48,208 bases of DNA from Sandaracinaceae bacterium (GTDB lineage Bacteria; Myxococcota_A; Polyangia; Polyangiales; Sandaracinaceae): assembly GCA_019637095.1 (NCBI GenBank), contig JAHBWG010000074.1, forward strand, positions 1-48,208. The letters are read 5' to 3'. Shown in pieces: positions 29,752 to 37,906 of this stretch (positions within the stretch are counted from its first letter, which is position 1; every line of letters starts with the position of its first letter). Made by a program: the position numbers and the translations under genes. The notes under the pieces were generated by a model, which did no database searches, was not told the DNA's origin, and saw only the letters and a program-made list of their open reading frames with translations.

Positions 29752-31203
29752 TCACCGGCGCCAGTCGACGCCGTAGAGGTCGCGGCCGTCCCCGAGCGCC
29801 TCGGCGCCGATGAGGAGCACCTCGACCTCCGTCGCACCCGTCTGCCGGAGCGCGTCGCGCAACAGCCCCGCCGTCCAGCCCGCGAGCTCGAGGCTCGGCG
29901 TCGGCTGACCGCGGACCCAGAGGCGCGCCGACGCGGGGCCGAGCCAGCGCGAGCTCGCCTCGCCGTGGCGCGAGATGCGCGACCAGATGTAGCGGAAGCC
30001 CTCGACGATCGTCTCGGGCCGCACCGGCGCCGGGAGGTCCGGGCACAGCCGCGCGAGCCCGCGCTGGCTCACCGCCTCGCCGAGCGTCGCGACGAGCGCG
30101 AGATCGCCGTCCCCGGCGATCTCGTCGACCGCCTGCAGGATCTCGGCGAAGAGCGGCACCGGGACGCCCTTCTCGAGGTGCACCGGGGTGTTGCCCGCGC
30201 CGGGCAAGAGCGAGTTCGCGTTCTCGACGCGCTCGCACAGCTGCGCCCAGACGCCGTCGCCGTAGCGGCGGTAGACCGCCTCGATCGTGAGCAGCACCGG
30301 CAGGAGCGACATGCGGCTGTCACCCGCGAGCGTGTTGCCCGGCCCGTGCCGCGTGATGCGCCGCAGGTGCAGGTACTGCAGGTCCGCGCTCAGCGGGTCG
30401 AGCGGCGTCGGGATCTGCTCGACCTCGAGCACCTCCGCGTTCGGCAAGAGGAGCACCGCGGCTTGCAGGAAGCCGTCCGCGCCGTGGAAGCGCTCCTCCG
30501 GGTCCTCGGCGCACGCGCGCGCGATGGCGCGGCGCGCGGTGTCGGAGAGCGTCTCGTCGTCACCGCGCGCGCGGCCCGTCAGGAGCTGCCGCAGGATCAC
30601 CCCGACGCTGAAGAAGTCGGCGCGCGGATCCGCGCCGGGCTCGCCGCGCCGCAGCTCGGGCGCGAGGTGCGCGATGGAGCCGTGGTGGGTGATCGGCGTG
30701 TTGGCTGCGTCCGCGAGGAGCGCGGCGCCCTGCACGCGGTGGAGCTTCACCAGCTCCTCCTCGCCCGCGACCGGCTCGAGCGTGATGTCCGCCGGCGTCA
30801 GCGTGCGCAGCACGACGCCCGCCTCGTGGAGCGCGCGCAGCCCCTCGAGGATCTGCACGACGAGCCGCGCCGCGCGCGTCGGCTCGACGCCGTGCGGGTG
30901 GTCGGCGACGAGCGCCTCGAGCGTCTGCCCGCGCATGGCCTCGAAGACGACGTACGGGCGCCCTTCGTCGTCGCGGCCGGAGTCGACCACGCCCTGTACG
31001 TTGCGATGCGTCGCGGCGCCGAAGACGCGCGCCTCGCGCAAGAGCTGGGCGGCCGCCTCGGAGGCCCCGTCCTGGTCCGGAGCGAGGCACAACAGCTCCA
31101 CGGCGCGGCCGAGCTGCTTGTGCTCGGCGAGGTGACGCTCCACCGCTCCGTCGGCACCGAGCCGCCGGAGGAGCCGGTACTTGCCGACGAAACGCTCGGC
31201 CAC
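29752..31203 (-). CDS. Pseudokinase fused to a C-terminal sensor-like domain
   Basis: About 483 residues from GTG at 31203, which has GGGGAG six bases upstream; a GTG at 31221 would add six residues. Residues 8-260 align with Ser/Thr kinases but have lost every catalytic residue. The Gly-loop is GADGAVERH, the VAIK Lys position reads AVELL, the HRDLKPEN loop is LRTLTPADI (132-140), and the DFG position is HRV. Structural motifs such as AHLAPEL and DFFSVGVIL are kept. The C-terminal 200 residues form a separate alpha/beta domain ending in an aromatic-rich strand and GRDLYGVDWR. It recalls the DUF2378/HNOB-V4R-like domains seen in myxobacteria, but that match is weak. Confidence 0.85.
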   Translation of the reverse strand: MAERFVGKYRLLRRLGADGAVERHLAEHKQLGRAVELLCLAPDQDGASEAAAQLLREARVFGAATHRNVQGVVDSGRDDEGRPYVVFEAMRGQTLEALVADHPHGVEPTRAARLVVQILEGLRALHEAGVVLRTLTPADITLEPVAGEEELVKLHRVQGAALLADAANTPITHHGSIAHLAPELRRGEPGADPRADFFSVGVILRQLLTGRARGDDETLSDTARRAIARACAEDPEERFHGADGFLQAAVLLLPNAEVLEVEQIPTPLDPLSADLQYLHLRRITRHGPGNTLAGDSRMSLLPVLLTIEAVYRRYGDGVWAQLCERVENANSLLPGAGNTPVHLEKGVPVPLFAEILQAVDEIAGDGDLALVATLGEAVSQRGLARLCPDLPAPVRPETIVEGFRYIWSRISRHGEASSRWLGPASARLWVRGQPTPSLELAGWTAGLLRDALRQTGATEVEVLLIGAEALGDGRDLYGVDWRR

Positions 31204-31246
31204 GGGGCTCTCCCCACCCACGGCGAGACGATAGCACCCCTCTGGC

Positions 31247-31864
31247 TCAAGGGGTGGTGCGAAGCTGGTCCTCGGCCCAGTCGAGGACCGATTGCGTCTC
31301 GAACCCGGGGCCCTGCGGGTAGACCAGGCTCTCGATCTGCTCGACGCAGTCGGCGCCGACGCCGACGTCGATGAGCGTGCGCACGCGCTCGACGAGCGGC
31401 GCGAGCGAGTCCGGGCGCATGCGCGGCAGGACGAGCGCGAACCGGCGCCGGTAGAGGAACACCATGTCGGTCCGCCGCAGCCGCTCGACCACCGCGTCGA
31501 GCACGCTCTGGTAGACGCCCTCGGAAGGCTCGGGGCGCAGCGAGATCACGACGACGGCGAACGGGTCGCCGTAGCGATCGGCGAGCGCGCACTGCTCCCG
31601 GACGCGCTTGCGGAAGTAGCGCCCCTCGAGGATGCGCACGCTCTGCGCGCGCTTGCCGCGCACGGCCGCGTCGAAGATGTCGCGCAGGTCCTCGATCGAC
31701 CAGCGGCGACCCGCGACGACCTCGCTCGCGAGCTCCGCGAGCTGCCGCGCGAAGCGATCCGCGAGGAGCGGGTCGGCGCATATGGTGGCGAGATCTGCCT
31801 CTTGGAGCTCCGAGAGGTCGAGCCCTTCGCCGATCCGCTTCGCCGTCTCCGTGACCGTCGTCAT
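31247..31864 (-). CDS. Degenerate GGDEF-domain protein
   Basis: A 205-residue soluble protein. The N-terminal 85 residues are helical and unrecognised. Residues 90-180 resemble a diguanylate-cyclase fold: ADRYGDPFAVVVISL, LRRTDMVFLYRRRFALVLP and a final helix. The signature GGDEF is replaced by YRRRF (138-142), so cyclase activity is not expected; it may bind nucleotide or act as a regulator. ATG start with a promoter candidate 40-68 bases upstream. First gene of a signalling cassette with the pseudokinase and PEGA kinase. The family call rests on fold-like similarity only. Confidence 0.65.
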   Translation of the reverse strand: MTTVTETAKRIGEGLDLSELQEADLATICADPLLADRFARQLAELASEVVAGRRWSIEDLRDIFDAAVRGKRAQSVRILEGRYFRKRVREQCALADRYGDPFAVVVISLRPEPSEGVYQSVLDAVVERLRRTDMVFLYRRRFALVLPRMRPDSLAPLVERVRTLIDVGVGADCVEQIESLVYPQGPGFETQSVLDWAEDQLRTTP

Positions 31865-31903
31865 CGCCAGCCGCCGGCGCCACTTCCGCCGGACGACGAG
31901 GTC

Positions 31904-31932
31904 ACTATATCGACTCGCGCGCCGCGCGTCAC
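31904..31932 (-). promoter_or_regulatory. Candidate sigma-70 promoter for the signalling cassette
   Basis: On the minus strand GTGACG (31932-31927) and TATAGT (31909-31904) are separated by 17 bp. The -10 matches 5 of 6 consensus bases and the -35 matches 4 of 6. Spacing to the GGDEF-like ATG at 31864 gives a leader of about 33 bases. The -35 overlaps the stop codon of the upstream lipoprotein gene. Confidence 0.5.
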
Positions 31933-33110
31933 GGACACTCGGCGCGATTGCCGAGCCCGGCGAGAGCCGTCGCGGCCATCGAGACGTTCGTGTACGGCGC
32001 GCCCTCCCACTCCACGGACGGATCGAACGGATCCATGCTCGCGGTGTCGCCCATCATCACGGCGCAGCGCCGCGTGAGCACGTGGTCGAGCGTGGAGATC
32101 CCCCCGCCGCTCCAGCGCCCGCCGCTCGGGAGCTCCCCGACGCGGCCGAAGCGATCGAGCACGACGCCGAAGCACGCGAGCTCGTACGCGTCGTCGCCGT
32201 TGTGGTTGAGCGCCGCGACCATCGCGTCGCAGGCGGTCGCGATCGAGATCGACGAGTTGCAGACGACGTGCACGTCCCCCGGCGCGACGGTGCCGGTCAG
32301 CGCGATCGAGGACGCGGTCGTCGTGCCGTTCGAGTAGCGCAGCAGCTCACAGCCGGCGAGGGTCGCCGGCGTGGCGCCGTAGTTCAGGATCTCGAGCGCC
32401 TTGTCGTTGGACGGCCCCTCGACGTACTCGCTCAGGAGGATCGACGGTGGGATCGGCGGCCCGGCGTCGACGCCCGCGTCGAAGCCCGCGTCCATCGGCA
32501 CCGCCGCGTCGAAGCCCGCGTCCATCGGCACCGCCGCGTCGAAGCCCGCGTCCATCCCCGGACCCGCGTCGAAGCCGGGGCCCGCGTCCATCCCCGGACC
32601 CGCGTCGAAGCCGGGGCCCGCGTCGAAGCCCGGGCCCGCGTCGAAGCCCGGGCCTGCGTCGAAGCCCGGGCCTGCGTCGAAGCCCGGCCCGCCGTCGAGC
32701 ATCGGCAGGTCGGTGCAGACGCCAGCGACGCAGTCGACGCCGTCCGCGCACACGACGCCGCGACACGCCGCGGAGAGCACGACCGGCACGCGCACCGTGC
32801 CGCCGCGCGAGAACGCCGCGCGGACCACCCGGTGCGTCACGAACCCGTCGCGCAGGATCGCCACGACGGTGATCGTCACGTCCGAGTCCATGCCCGTCGC
32901 GGGCAGGATCGTGAGGCTCTGCGGCCAGCTGCCCTGGATCGGGAAGCGCCGTTCGAGGCTGCGCCCGCTCGACGAGCGCGCGACGAAGTGGAGCGAGTCC
33001 ACGTCCGTCCCGACCGCGAGATCCGGCGAGCTGACCTCGACGAGGATGCCCGTGGCGTCGCCGCAGCCACCGAGCGCGAGGAGGAACGACAAGAGGACGG
33101 TTCGTCGCAT
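31929..33110 (-). CDS. Lipoprotein with lamin-tail-like domain and Asp/Ala/Gly repeats
   Basis: A 393-residue lipoprotein. Lipobox LALGGC gives an acylated Cys at about residue 16. An N-terminal beta domain (residues 20-130) ends in CRGVVCADGVDCVAGVC. A repeat tract built on DAGPGF and DAGFDAAVP (about residues 140-215) follows. A C-terminal lamin-tail (LTD) type domain begins ILLSEYVEGPSNDKALEILNYG. The LTD motif is common in secreted bacterial proteins. The N-terminal domain resembles that of the lipoprotein at 43874-45421. Expected at the outer membrane; ligand unknown. Confidence 0.8.
   Translation of the reverse strand: MRRTVLLSFLLALGGCGDATGILVEVSSPDLAVGTDVDSLHFVARSSSGRSLERRFPIQGSWPQSLTILPATGMDSDVTITVVAILRDGFVTHRVVRAAFSRGGTVRVPVVLSAACRGVVCADGVDCVAGVCTDLPMLDGGPGFDAGPGFDAGPGFDAGPGFDAGPGFDAGPGMDAGPGFDAGPGMDAGFDAAVPMDAGFDAAVPMDAGFDAGVDAGPPIPPSILLSEYVEGPSNDKALEILNYGATPATLAGCELLRYSNGTTTASSIALTGTVAPGDVHVVCNSSISIATACDAMVAALNHNGDDAYELACFGVVLDRFGRVGELPSGGRWSGGGISTLDHVLTRRCAVMMGDTASMDPFDPSVEWEGAPYTNVSMAATALAGLGNRAECP
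32466..32693 (-). repeat. Tandem repeat coding for DAGPGF units
   Basis: A tract of near-identical 18-base units, several complete copies in a row, encodes DAGPGF/DAGPGM, followed by longer DAGFDAAVPM units of the same lipoprotein. It makes a flexible, acidic spacer between the N-terminal and lamin-tail domains. Repeat number may vary between strains. Confidence 0.85.
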
Positions 33111-33136
33111 GGGCCGGACCACCTTAGCACCACCCG

Positions 33137-33973
33137 TCATCGAGGCTCGGGCGGCACGCTCTTGCGGCGTGACACGGGCGTGAAGTGATTGACGGGCCCG
33201 ACCCGGGCGCCCGCGGCGCGCGCGCCGAGCGGGAGCCGCGGCGGCGCGAGGATCGCCTCCGTCAGCCAGCCCTTCGCGTCGGACACGGCCGTCAGGAGCG
33301 GCTCGGCGAGCGCGAGCCGCGCGGTGATCGCGGCCGAGTACGTGCAACCCGTGCCGTGGGTGTGCGGGCTGTCGATCCGCGGGGCGCTCAGCTCCACGAT
33401 CTGCCCGTTGATCCAGAGGTAATCGACTGCCTGCGCGCCGCCGAGGTGCCCGCCCTTGAGCAGCACCGCCCACGCGCCGAGCTCGGCGATCTTCTGCGCC
33501 GCCTCGCGCGCGCTGTGGCGATCCACGACGTCGAAGCCCGCGAGCCAGCTCGCCTCGGGCGCGTTGGGCGTCACGAGCGTGGCGCGCGGGAGCAGGCGCT
33601 CGCGGATCGCCACGCGCGCCGCCTCGTCGACGAGCGGCGCGCCGTGCTTGCTGATCATCACCGGGTCGACGACGAGCGGCAGCTCGAGCCGCTCCGCGGC
33701 GTCGGCGACGACCTCCACGATCGCCGCGGTGCCGAGCGCGCCGGTCTTCGCCGCGGCGGGAGGCAGATCCGCGACGACCGCCTCGAGCTGCTCGCGCACC
33801 AGCGAGGGATCCATCACCGCCACGCGCGACACGCCGCGCGTGTTCTGCACGGTGAGGAGCGTGATCACGCTCGCGCCGTAGACGCCGTGCTGGTGGAACG
33901 TCTTGAGGTCGGCCTGGACGCCCGCTCCGCCCGAAGGATCGGAGCCCGCGATGGTCAGCGCGACCGAGGTCAT
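33137..33973 (-). CDS. thiD: Hydroxymethylpyrimidine (phosphate) kinase ThiD
   Basis: Phosphorylates HMP and HMP-P to make HMP-PP for thiamine synthesis. 278 residues of the ribokinase fold. N-terminal [20 protein letters not shown] is diagnostic, with AAKTGALG, the [12 protein letters not shown] segment, [11 protein letters not shown] and the anion-hole/catalytic Asp motif [13 protein letters not shown]. The ATG was chosen before [12 protein letters not shown]. It is alone, about 24 kb from the thiS-thiG-thiE cluster. It is divergent from the DUF4015 gene with 70 bp between. Confidence 0.95.
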   Translation of the reverse strand: MTSVALTIAGSDPSGGAGVQADLKTFHQHGVYGASVITLLTVQNTRGVSRVAVMDPSLVREQLEAVVADLPPAAAKTGALGTAAIVEVVADAAERLELPLVVDPVMISKHGAPLVDEAARVAIRERLLPRATLVTPNAPEASWLAGFDVVDRHSAREAAQKIAELGAWAVLLKGGHLGGAQAVDYLWINGQIVELSAPRIDSPHTHGTGCTYSAAITARLALAEPLLTAVSDAKGWLTEAILAPPRLPLGARAAGARVGPVNHFTPVSRRKSVPPEPR

Positions 33974-34043
33974 CGGCGCAACGTAGCACTCGGCGAGCAC
34001 TGGAAACTACGCAGACCGCGCGGCGGCCCGGCACGATCGGCGG

Positions 34044-35183
34044 ATGCGCCCGCTCTGCCTGCTCCTCGTGCTCGCGCTCGCCCCGAGCGCGGCGCGCGCC
34101 CAGCCCGACGACGCCGACCGCTTCGCCGACCCGATCACCGAGGCGGGGCAACGCGCGCGCGGGATCTACCTCGGCGCGAGCTACGTGCGGCGCAACGGCG
34201 CGGACGGCGTGATCCTCGCGGTGCGCGGCGCGCGCATGAACGCGGTCGTCCTCGACCTCAAGGACGGCGAGGGGCGCGTGCACCACGCGACGCGCATCCC
34301 CGAGCTCGCGCCGGCGCAGACCGGCTGGCTCGGCGACGCCGCCGCGCTCGTCGGGCGGCTGCGCGAGGAGGGCATCTACACGATCGCGCGCATCGTCTGC
34401 TTCGCCGACCGCGCCCTGCCCGCCCGCTTCCCCGAGCGCTCCATCCAGATCGCGCGGCGCCGCGGGCAGCCGTGGGTGTCGTGGGGCACCGGCGGGACGT
34501 GGCTCGATCCCTACCACCCGGACAACCACCGCCTCGTGGTCGCGCTCGCGCGCGAGGCGGAGGCGCTCGGCTTCGACGAGATCCAGCTCGACTACGTGCG
34601 CTTCCCGGTGGACGACGGAACACCCTTTGCGCACTACCCCTCGGAGACGGCGGAGCCGCGTCCTCAGGTGCTCCTGCGTCTCTTGCGCGACGTCGACGCC
34701 GCCGTGAGCATCCCGCTCGGGGTCGACGTCTTCGGGTTGGCCGCGTACCGCGACGGAGACCCGAGCGGGCTGGGCCAGGACCTCGAGCTCTTCGCGCGCC
34801 ACGTCGAGGTCTACACGCCGATGCTCTACGTCCACTCCATGCGCAACTGGCGGCGCGGGGAGCCCGACCGCGCGTTCCGCCTCGTGTTCGATGGCGTGCA
34901 GCGCCTGCGCGAGCGCCTCGGCGCCGAGCCCGTGATCCGGCCGTTCCTGCAGGCGTTCCCCACGAGCGCCGACTCGTTCGACGAGGCGTTCATCCACGAC
35001 CAGGTGCGCGCGTCGCGCCGCGCGGGCGCGGACGGCTTCCTGTTCTGGCACCCCGGCCACGCGTACTCGATGGTGCGCCGCGCGATGCACGGCCGCAGCC
35101 GCTCGATCGTCCCGTTCCCCGTGGCGGAGCCGCTCGCGCGGCGCCGCGCACGGCGCCCCGGCCAGCCCGTCGCCGCGCGCTGA
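34044..35183 (+). CDS. Exported putative glycoside hydrolase (DUF4015 family)
   Basis: A 379-residue exported protein with signal peptide ending SAARAQ. The core looks like the DUF4015 TIM-barrel family of putative glycosidases: RGIYLGASYV, AVVLDLKDGEG, YTIARIVCFAD, ALGFDEIQLDYVRFPVDDG (residues 172-190) and LGVDVFG, ending in an FLFWHPGH segment. The conserved Asp/Glu cluster in the QLDYVRFP motif fits an active site. Substrate unknown, possibly a polysaccharide. Last about 25 residues are Arg-rich and probably not part of the domain. It is followed by a 345-bp gap that carries a pseudogene-like frame and a set of hairpins. Confidence 0.8.
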   Translation: MRPLCLLLVLALAPSAARAQPDDADRFADPITEAGQRARGIYLGASYVRRNGADGVILAVRGARMNAVVLDLKDGEGRVHHATRIPELAPAQTGWLGDAAALVGRLREEGIYTIARIVCFADRALPARFPERSIQIARRRGQPWVSWGTGGTWLDPYHPDNHRLVVALAREAEALGFDEIQLDYVRFPVDDGTPFAHYPSETAEPRPQVLLRLLRDVDAAVSIPLGVDVFGLAAYRDGDPSGLGQDLELFARHVEVYTPMLYVHSMRNWRRGEPDRAFRLVFDGVQRLRERLGAEPVIRPFLQAFPTSADSFDEAFIHDQVRASRRAGADGFLFWHPGHAYSMVRRAMHGRSRSIVPFPVAEPLARRRARRPGQPVAAR

Positions 35184-35340
35184 CGGTGCGACGCGCGCGG
35201 ACGCCGCTCGAGGCCCCGCGGCCGCCCAGGCGCTCTTGTGCCTCTACCTCGAGCTGACTTGGACCGCGGAGGGGTCGGTCACCGCCGAGATCCTCGCCGA
35301 AACGGAGTTCCGATCGGGGCTCTCAAAGACTGTCGAATAA
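35182..35340 (+). pseudogene. Possible decayed coding remnant ending at TAA
   Basis: In the frame ending TAA at 35338-35340, codons from 35224 give AQALLCLYLELTWTAEG and onward to SGLSKTVE. The third codon positions are almost all G or C while first and second positions are mixed, the pattern of real coding DNA in this genome. There is no ATG/GTG start in frame close upstream, only a TTG at 35236, and the preceding gene ends in another frame. It may be the C-terminal remnant of a lost gene or a small gene with an unusual start. I do not recognise the sequence. Confidence 0.3.
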
Positions 35341-35529
35341 TCGAGCGCCCACGCGACCGACTCCGCCATCGAGGCCAGGCCATCGCGCAGCGATGGCCGT
35401 TGGCCGAGGGGGCCCCATCGCCGCGCGATGGGGTCGAACGCGGCTCTGCCGCGTTCGTCTCGGGTGGGGGGACCCAGCGCGGCTTTTGCCGCGATGGGGG
35501 GAGGGGTTGGAACAACCCCTCCAAAGACT
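35324..35529. repeat. Five perfect hairpins in tandem flanked by 8-bp direct repeats
   Basis: CAAAGACT occurs at 35324-35331 and again at 35522-35529. Between them are five stem-loops with perfect stems: 35378-35398 (9 bp, loop 3), 35413-35433 (8 bp, loop 5), 35436-35456 (9 bp, loop 3), 35478-35493 (6 bp, loop TTTT) and 35501-35521 (8 bp, loop 5). Most of the interval from 35378 is paired. It lies between convergent genes. It may be a small non-autonomous mobile element (MITE or REP-like), a bidirectional terminator array or a structured RNA. No transposase is nearby. The rest of the 345-bp gap (35184-35323) holds only the remnant frame described separately. Confidence 0.75.
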
Positions 35530-37904
35530 CAGAGCGCGAGCACGTCGGTCGACATGCCGCGCTCGCCGGGCGAGCCGCCAGGCGAACAGGCCTGACCGTC
35601 GCCGCCGGGGCCGATCGTCGTCGTGAGCCCGGCCGGGAAGCTCACCGTGCTGCCGCGGGTGAGCAGGCCGATGGAGGGACCGCCCGCGCCGCCGCCCCCG
35701 CAGCCGCCGGGACCTCCCTGCCCTCCCACACCGCCGGCGCCGCCGTCGGGAGGGACGGGGAAGGCGGAGCAGCCGACGTCCGAGAGGCAGTTGGTCGACC
35801 CGGCGGCCCCCGCGCCGCCGTTGCCGCCCGCGCCGCCGTTGCCGCCCGCCCCGCCGCGACCGCCCGGGCCCCCGCCGGCCGTCTCGAGCGTCACCGCGTC
35901 GAGCGTCAGCGTCGAGGCGAACGCGGTGATCGCGAACGAGCCGCCGCCGGGGCCTCCGCCCCCGCCGCCGGCCCCCCCGCCTCCGCCGAAGCCGCCCTGC
36001 CCGCCGCCGCGGCCGTAGATCCGCGTCGAGCGGTCGGTGCAGATCACGCGGCCGCCGCCGCCGCCGCCGCCGCCCTGGTGCCCCGTCCCGCCGGGGCCGC
36101 CAGGGTCCCCGCTCACGCCGGCCCAGCCGCTCGCCGTCAGGGTCCCGACGCCCGCGCCCGGCGCGCCGACCGAGCCGACGACGGTGCTCGCGCAGCCGGC
36201 GCGCCCCGGCTGACCGAACGCGACGCTGGTGTCCCACACGCACGCCATGCAGGCGAGCATGTAGTCCGTGCCGGCGGGGCCGGCGCCGCCGCACGCCCCG
36301 GTCATCGACACCGCGGCCGCGCGCCCCGGCTGCGCGGGCGCCGACTGGCTCCCGCCGCGACCGCCCGAGGAGGGCGCGCCCTCGGTCCCGCCGGGCACCC
36401 CGCCGGCGGCGCAGTTCGGGCTGTTGAACGGCGCCGTGCTCGCGCCGACGCCACCCGGCGTCCCCGTCCCGCCGGTGGCGCCGGTCGCGCCGGGCGCACC
36501 GCGCCCCGCGGTGACCTCGAGGTTGCGCAGGATGGTGCTCGGAGAGCTCACCACGGTGACCGTCCGCGTGTACACGCCGGGCGTGGTCTGGTGCGCGGTG
36601 CGCAGATCCACCGCGTCGATGGTGATGGACACTCCGTCGACGACGAGCGCCTGCGACGCCGCCGACGTGACGACGCTGCGCTGCCGCGTGTCGCGCGTCC
36701 GGAAGTTGCCGGCGTAGGCGCCGATCACGAGCACGCCGTCCGTCGCGGAGACCGGCGCCGTGATGTCGTAGGCCCCGGAGGCGACGAGGATCTGCGCCGT
36801 GATCCCGATCGCGCGCCGCTCCGTCGCGACCTGGAACCCGCGGGCGAAGCTCACCGCGGTCCCGGGGGTGCTGCCGCCGCCGGTCGCGACGCCGTCGGGG
36901 CGCACGTAGATGAACCGCGGCGCGCCGACGACGCCGTCCGCGCCGTCGCAGTTCGCGTCGATCGCGCCGGGGTCGATGTCGTCGTCGGCCGAGACGAAGG
37001 TGCACGCGTACTCGCACCCGTTCGTCGGGTCCCGGTCGAGGTCGACGAATCCGTCGGCGCATCGGACGCCGCACGCGCCGGCCATGCAGGTGGCGACGGT
37101 GCCCGGCCGCGTCGGGCACGGCGCGACGCAGTCGGCGGCGGACGTTCCGCAGTGCGCGGGGTCGGAGGCGCTCGTCGGATCGTACGCCTCGACGCACGCG
37201 GCGGCCGCGTCGTCGCATACGGGCGGCAGCGTGCACGCGTTGTCGTCCGGCGCGCACGTGCGCAGCGGGTACTCGCAGAAGCCGCCCTCGCAGGTCTCGA
37301 CGGTGCAGAAGCGGCCGTCGTCGCACTCCGCCGGCGTCGTACACGGCGTCGCGAGGATGCACCCGTCGCCGTCCGGGCCGAGCCCGTCGCGCCCGGTGCC
37401 GGTGGGATCGCAGACGCGACCCGCGGGGCAGCGCGACGAGTCGCGCGCGTTGTCGCAGCCGCTCGCCGCCGCGCAGGTGTCGACCGTGCACGGCACGCCG
37501 TCGTCGCACGAGACGGGCGCGCGCTCGCAGCGCTCGTCCGCGCAGGTGTCCGTCGTGCACGCGTCGGCGTCGTCGCAGTCGACGTCGCTCGTGCACTCCA
37601 TCGGCACGCCCGCGTCGCCCGGGGCGGCGTCGTCCGCGCCGCCGTCGCGCGGCCCCGCGTCGAGGTCGCCCGCGTCGGGTGCCGCGCCGTCGTCGGGGAC
37701 CGCGCCGTCGACGGGCAGCGCGGCGTCCATCCCACCGCCGTCCGCGCCCCCCGAGCTCGAGTAGCACCGGCCGTCGGCGCGGCAGCTCCACCCCGAAGGG
37801 CAGTCCGCCGCGCTCGAGCACGCGAGCCGCCCCTCGGGGGGCGCGACGTCGAGGCAGGCGGTGACGAAGAGCGCGGCGAGCGCGAGAGCGAGGCGAGCGC
37901 GCAT
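35529..37904 (-). CDS. Large Cys-rich and Gly-rich lipoprotein
   Basis: A 791-residue lipoprotein. Lipobox VTACL is at the N terminus. The first 300 residues are Cys-rich, with Asp-spaced CxxDxDCDDxDxCTxDxC units as in secreted myxobacterial proteins. Next is a domain with FIYVRPDGVATGGGS and later VDGVSITIDAVDL that looks like a right-handed beta-helix or pectin-lyase-type repeat. Then come collagen-like Gly-X-Y runs (GAPGATGATGGTG and GGAGGNGGAGG). The start lies 2 bp after the stop of the TPR membrane protein gene at 37907-38716. Likely surface-exposed; function unknown. Confidence 0.75.
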   Translation of the reverse strand: MRARLALALAALFVTACLDVAPPEGRLACSSAADCPSGWSCRADGRCYSSSGGADGGGMDAALPVDGAVPDDGAAPDAGDLDAGPRDGGADDAAPGDAGVPMECTSDVDCDDADACTTDTCADERCERAPVSCDDGVPCTVDTCAAASGCDNARDSSRCPAGRVCDPTGTGRDGLGPDGDGCILATPCTTPAECDDGRFCTVETCEGGFCEYPLRTCAPDDNACTLPPVCDDAAAACVEAYDPTSASDPAHCGTSAADCVAPCPTRPGTVATCMAGACGVRCADGFVDLDRDPTNGCEYACTFVSADDDIDPGAIDANCDGADGVVGAPRFIYVRPDGVATGGGSTPGTAVSFARGFQVATERRAIGITAQILVASGAYDITAPVSATDGVLVIGAYAGNFRTRDTRQRSVVTSAASQALVVDGVSITIDAVDLRTAHQTTPGVYTRTVTVVSSPSTILRNLEVTAGRGAPGATGATGGTGTPGGVGASTAPFNSPNCAAGGVPGGTEGAPSSGGRGGSQSAPAQPGRAAAVSMTGACGGAGPAGTDYMLACMACVWDTSVAFGQPGRAGCASTVVGSVGAPGAGVGTLTASGWAGVSGDPGGPGGTGHQGGGGGGGGRVICTDRSTRIYGRGGGQGGFGGGGGAGGGGGGPGGGSFAITAFASTLTLDAVTLETAGGGPGGRGGAGGNGGAGGNGGAGAAGSTNCLSDVGCSAFPVPPDGGAGGVGGQGGPGGCGGGGAGGPSIGLLTRGSTVSFPAGLTTTIGPGGDGQACSPGGSPGERGMSTDVLAL

Positions 37905-37906
37905 CG

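Noticed and set aside
32466-32693. Regulatory or phase-variation repeat
   Set aside because: The repeat is in frame and encodes the DAGPGF linker of a lipoprotein, with units of 18 bases, so changes would not shift the frame.
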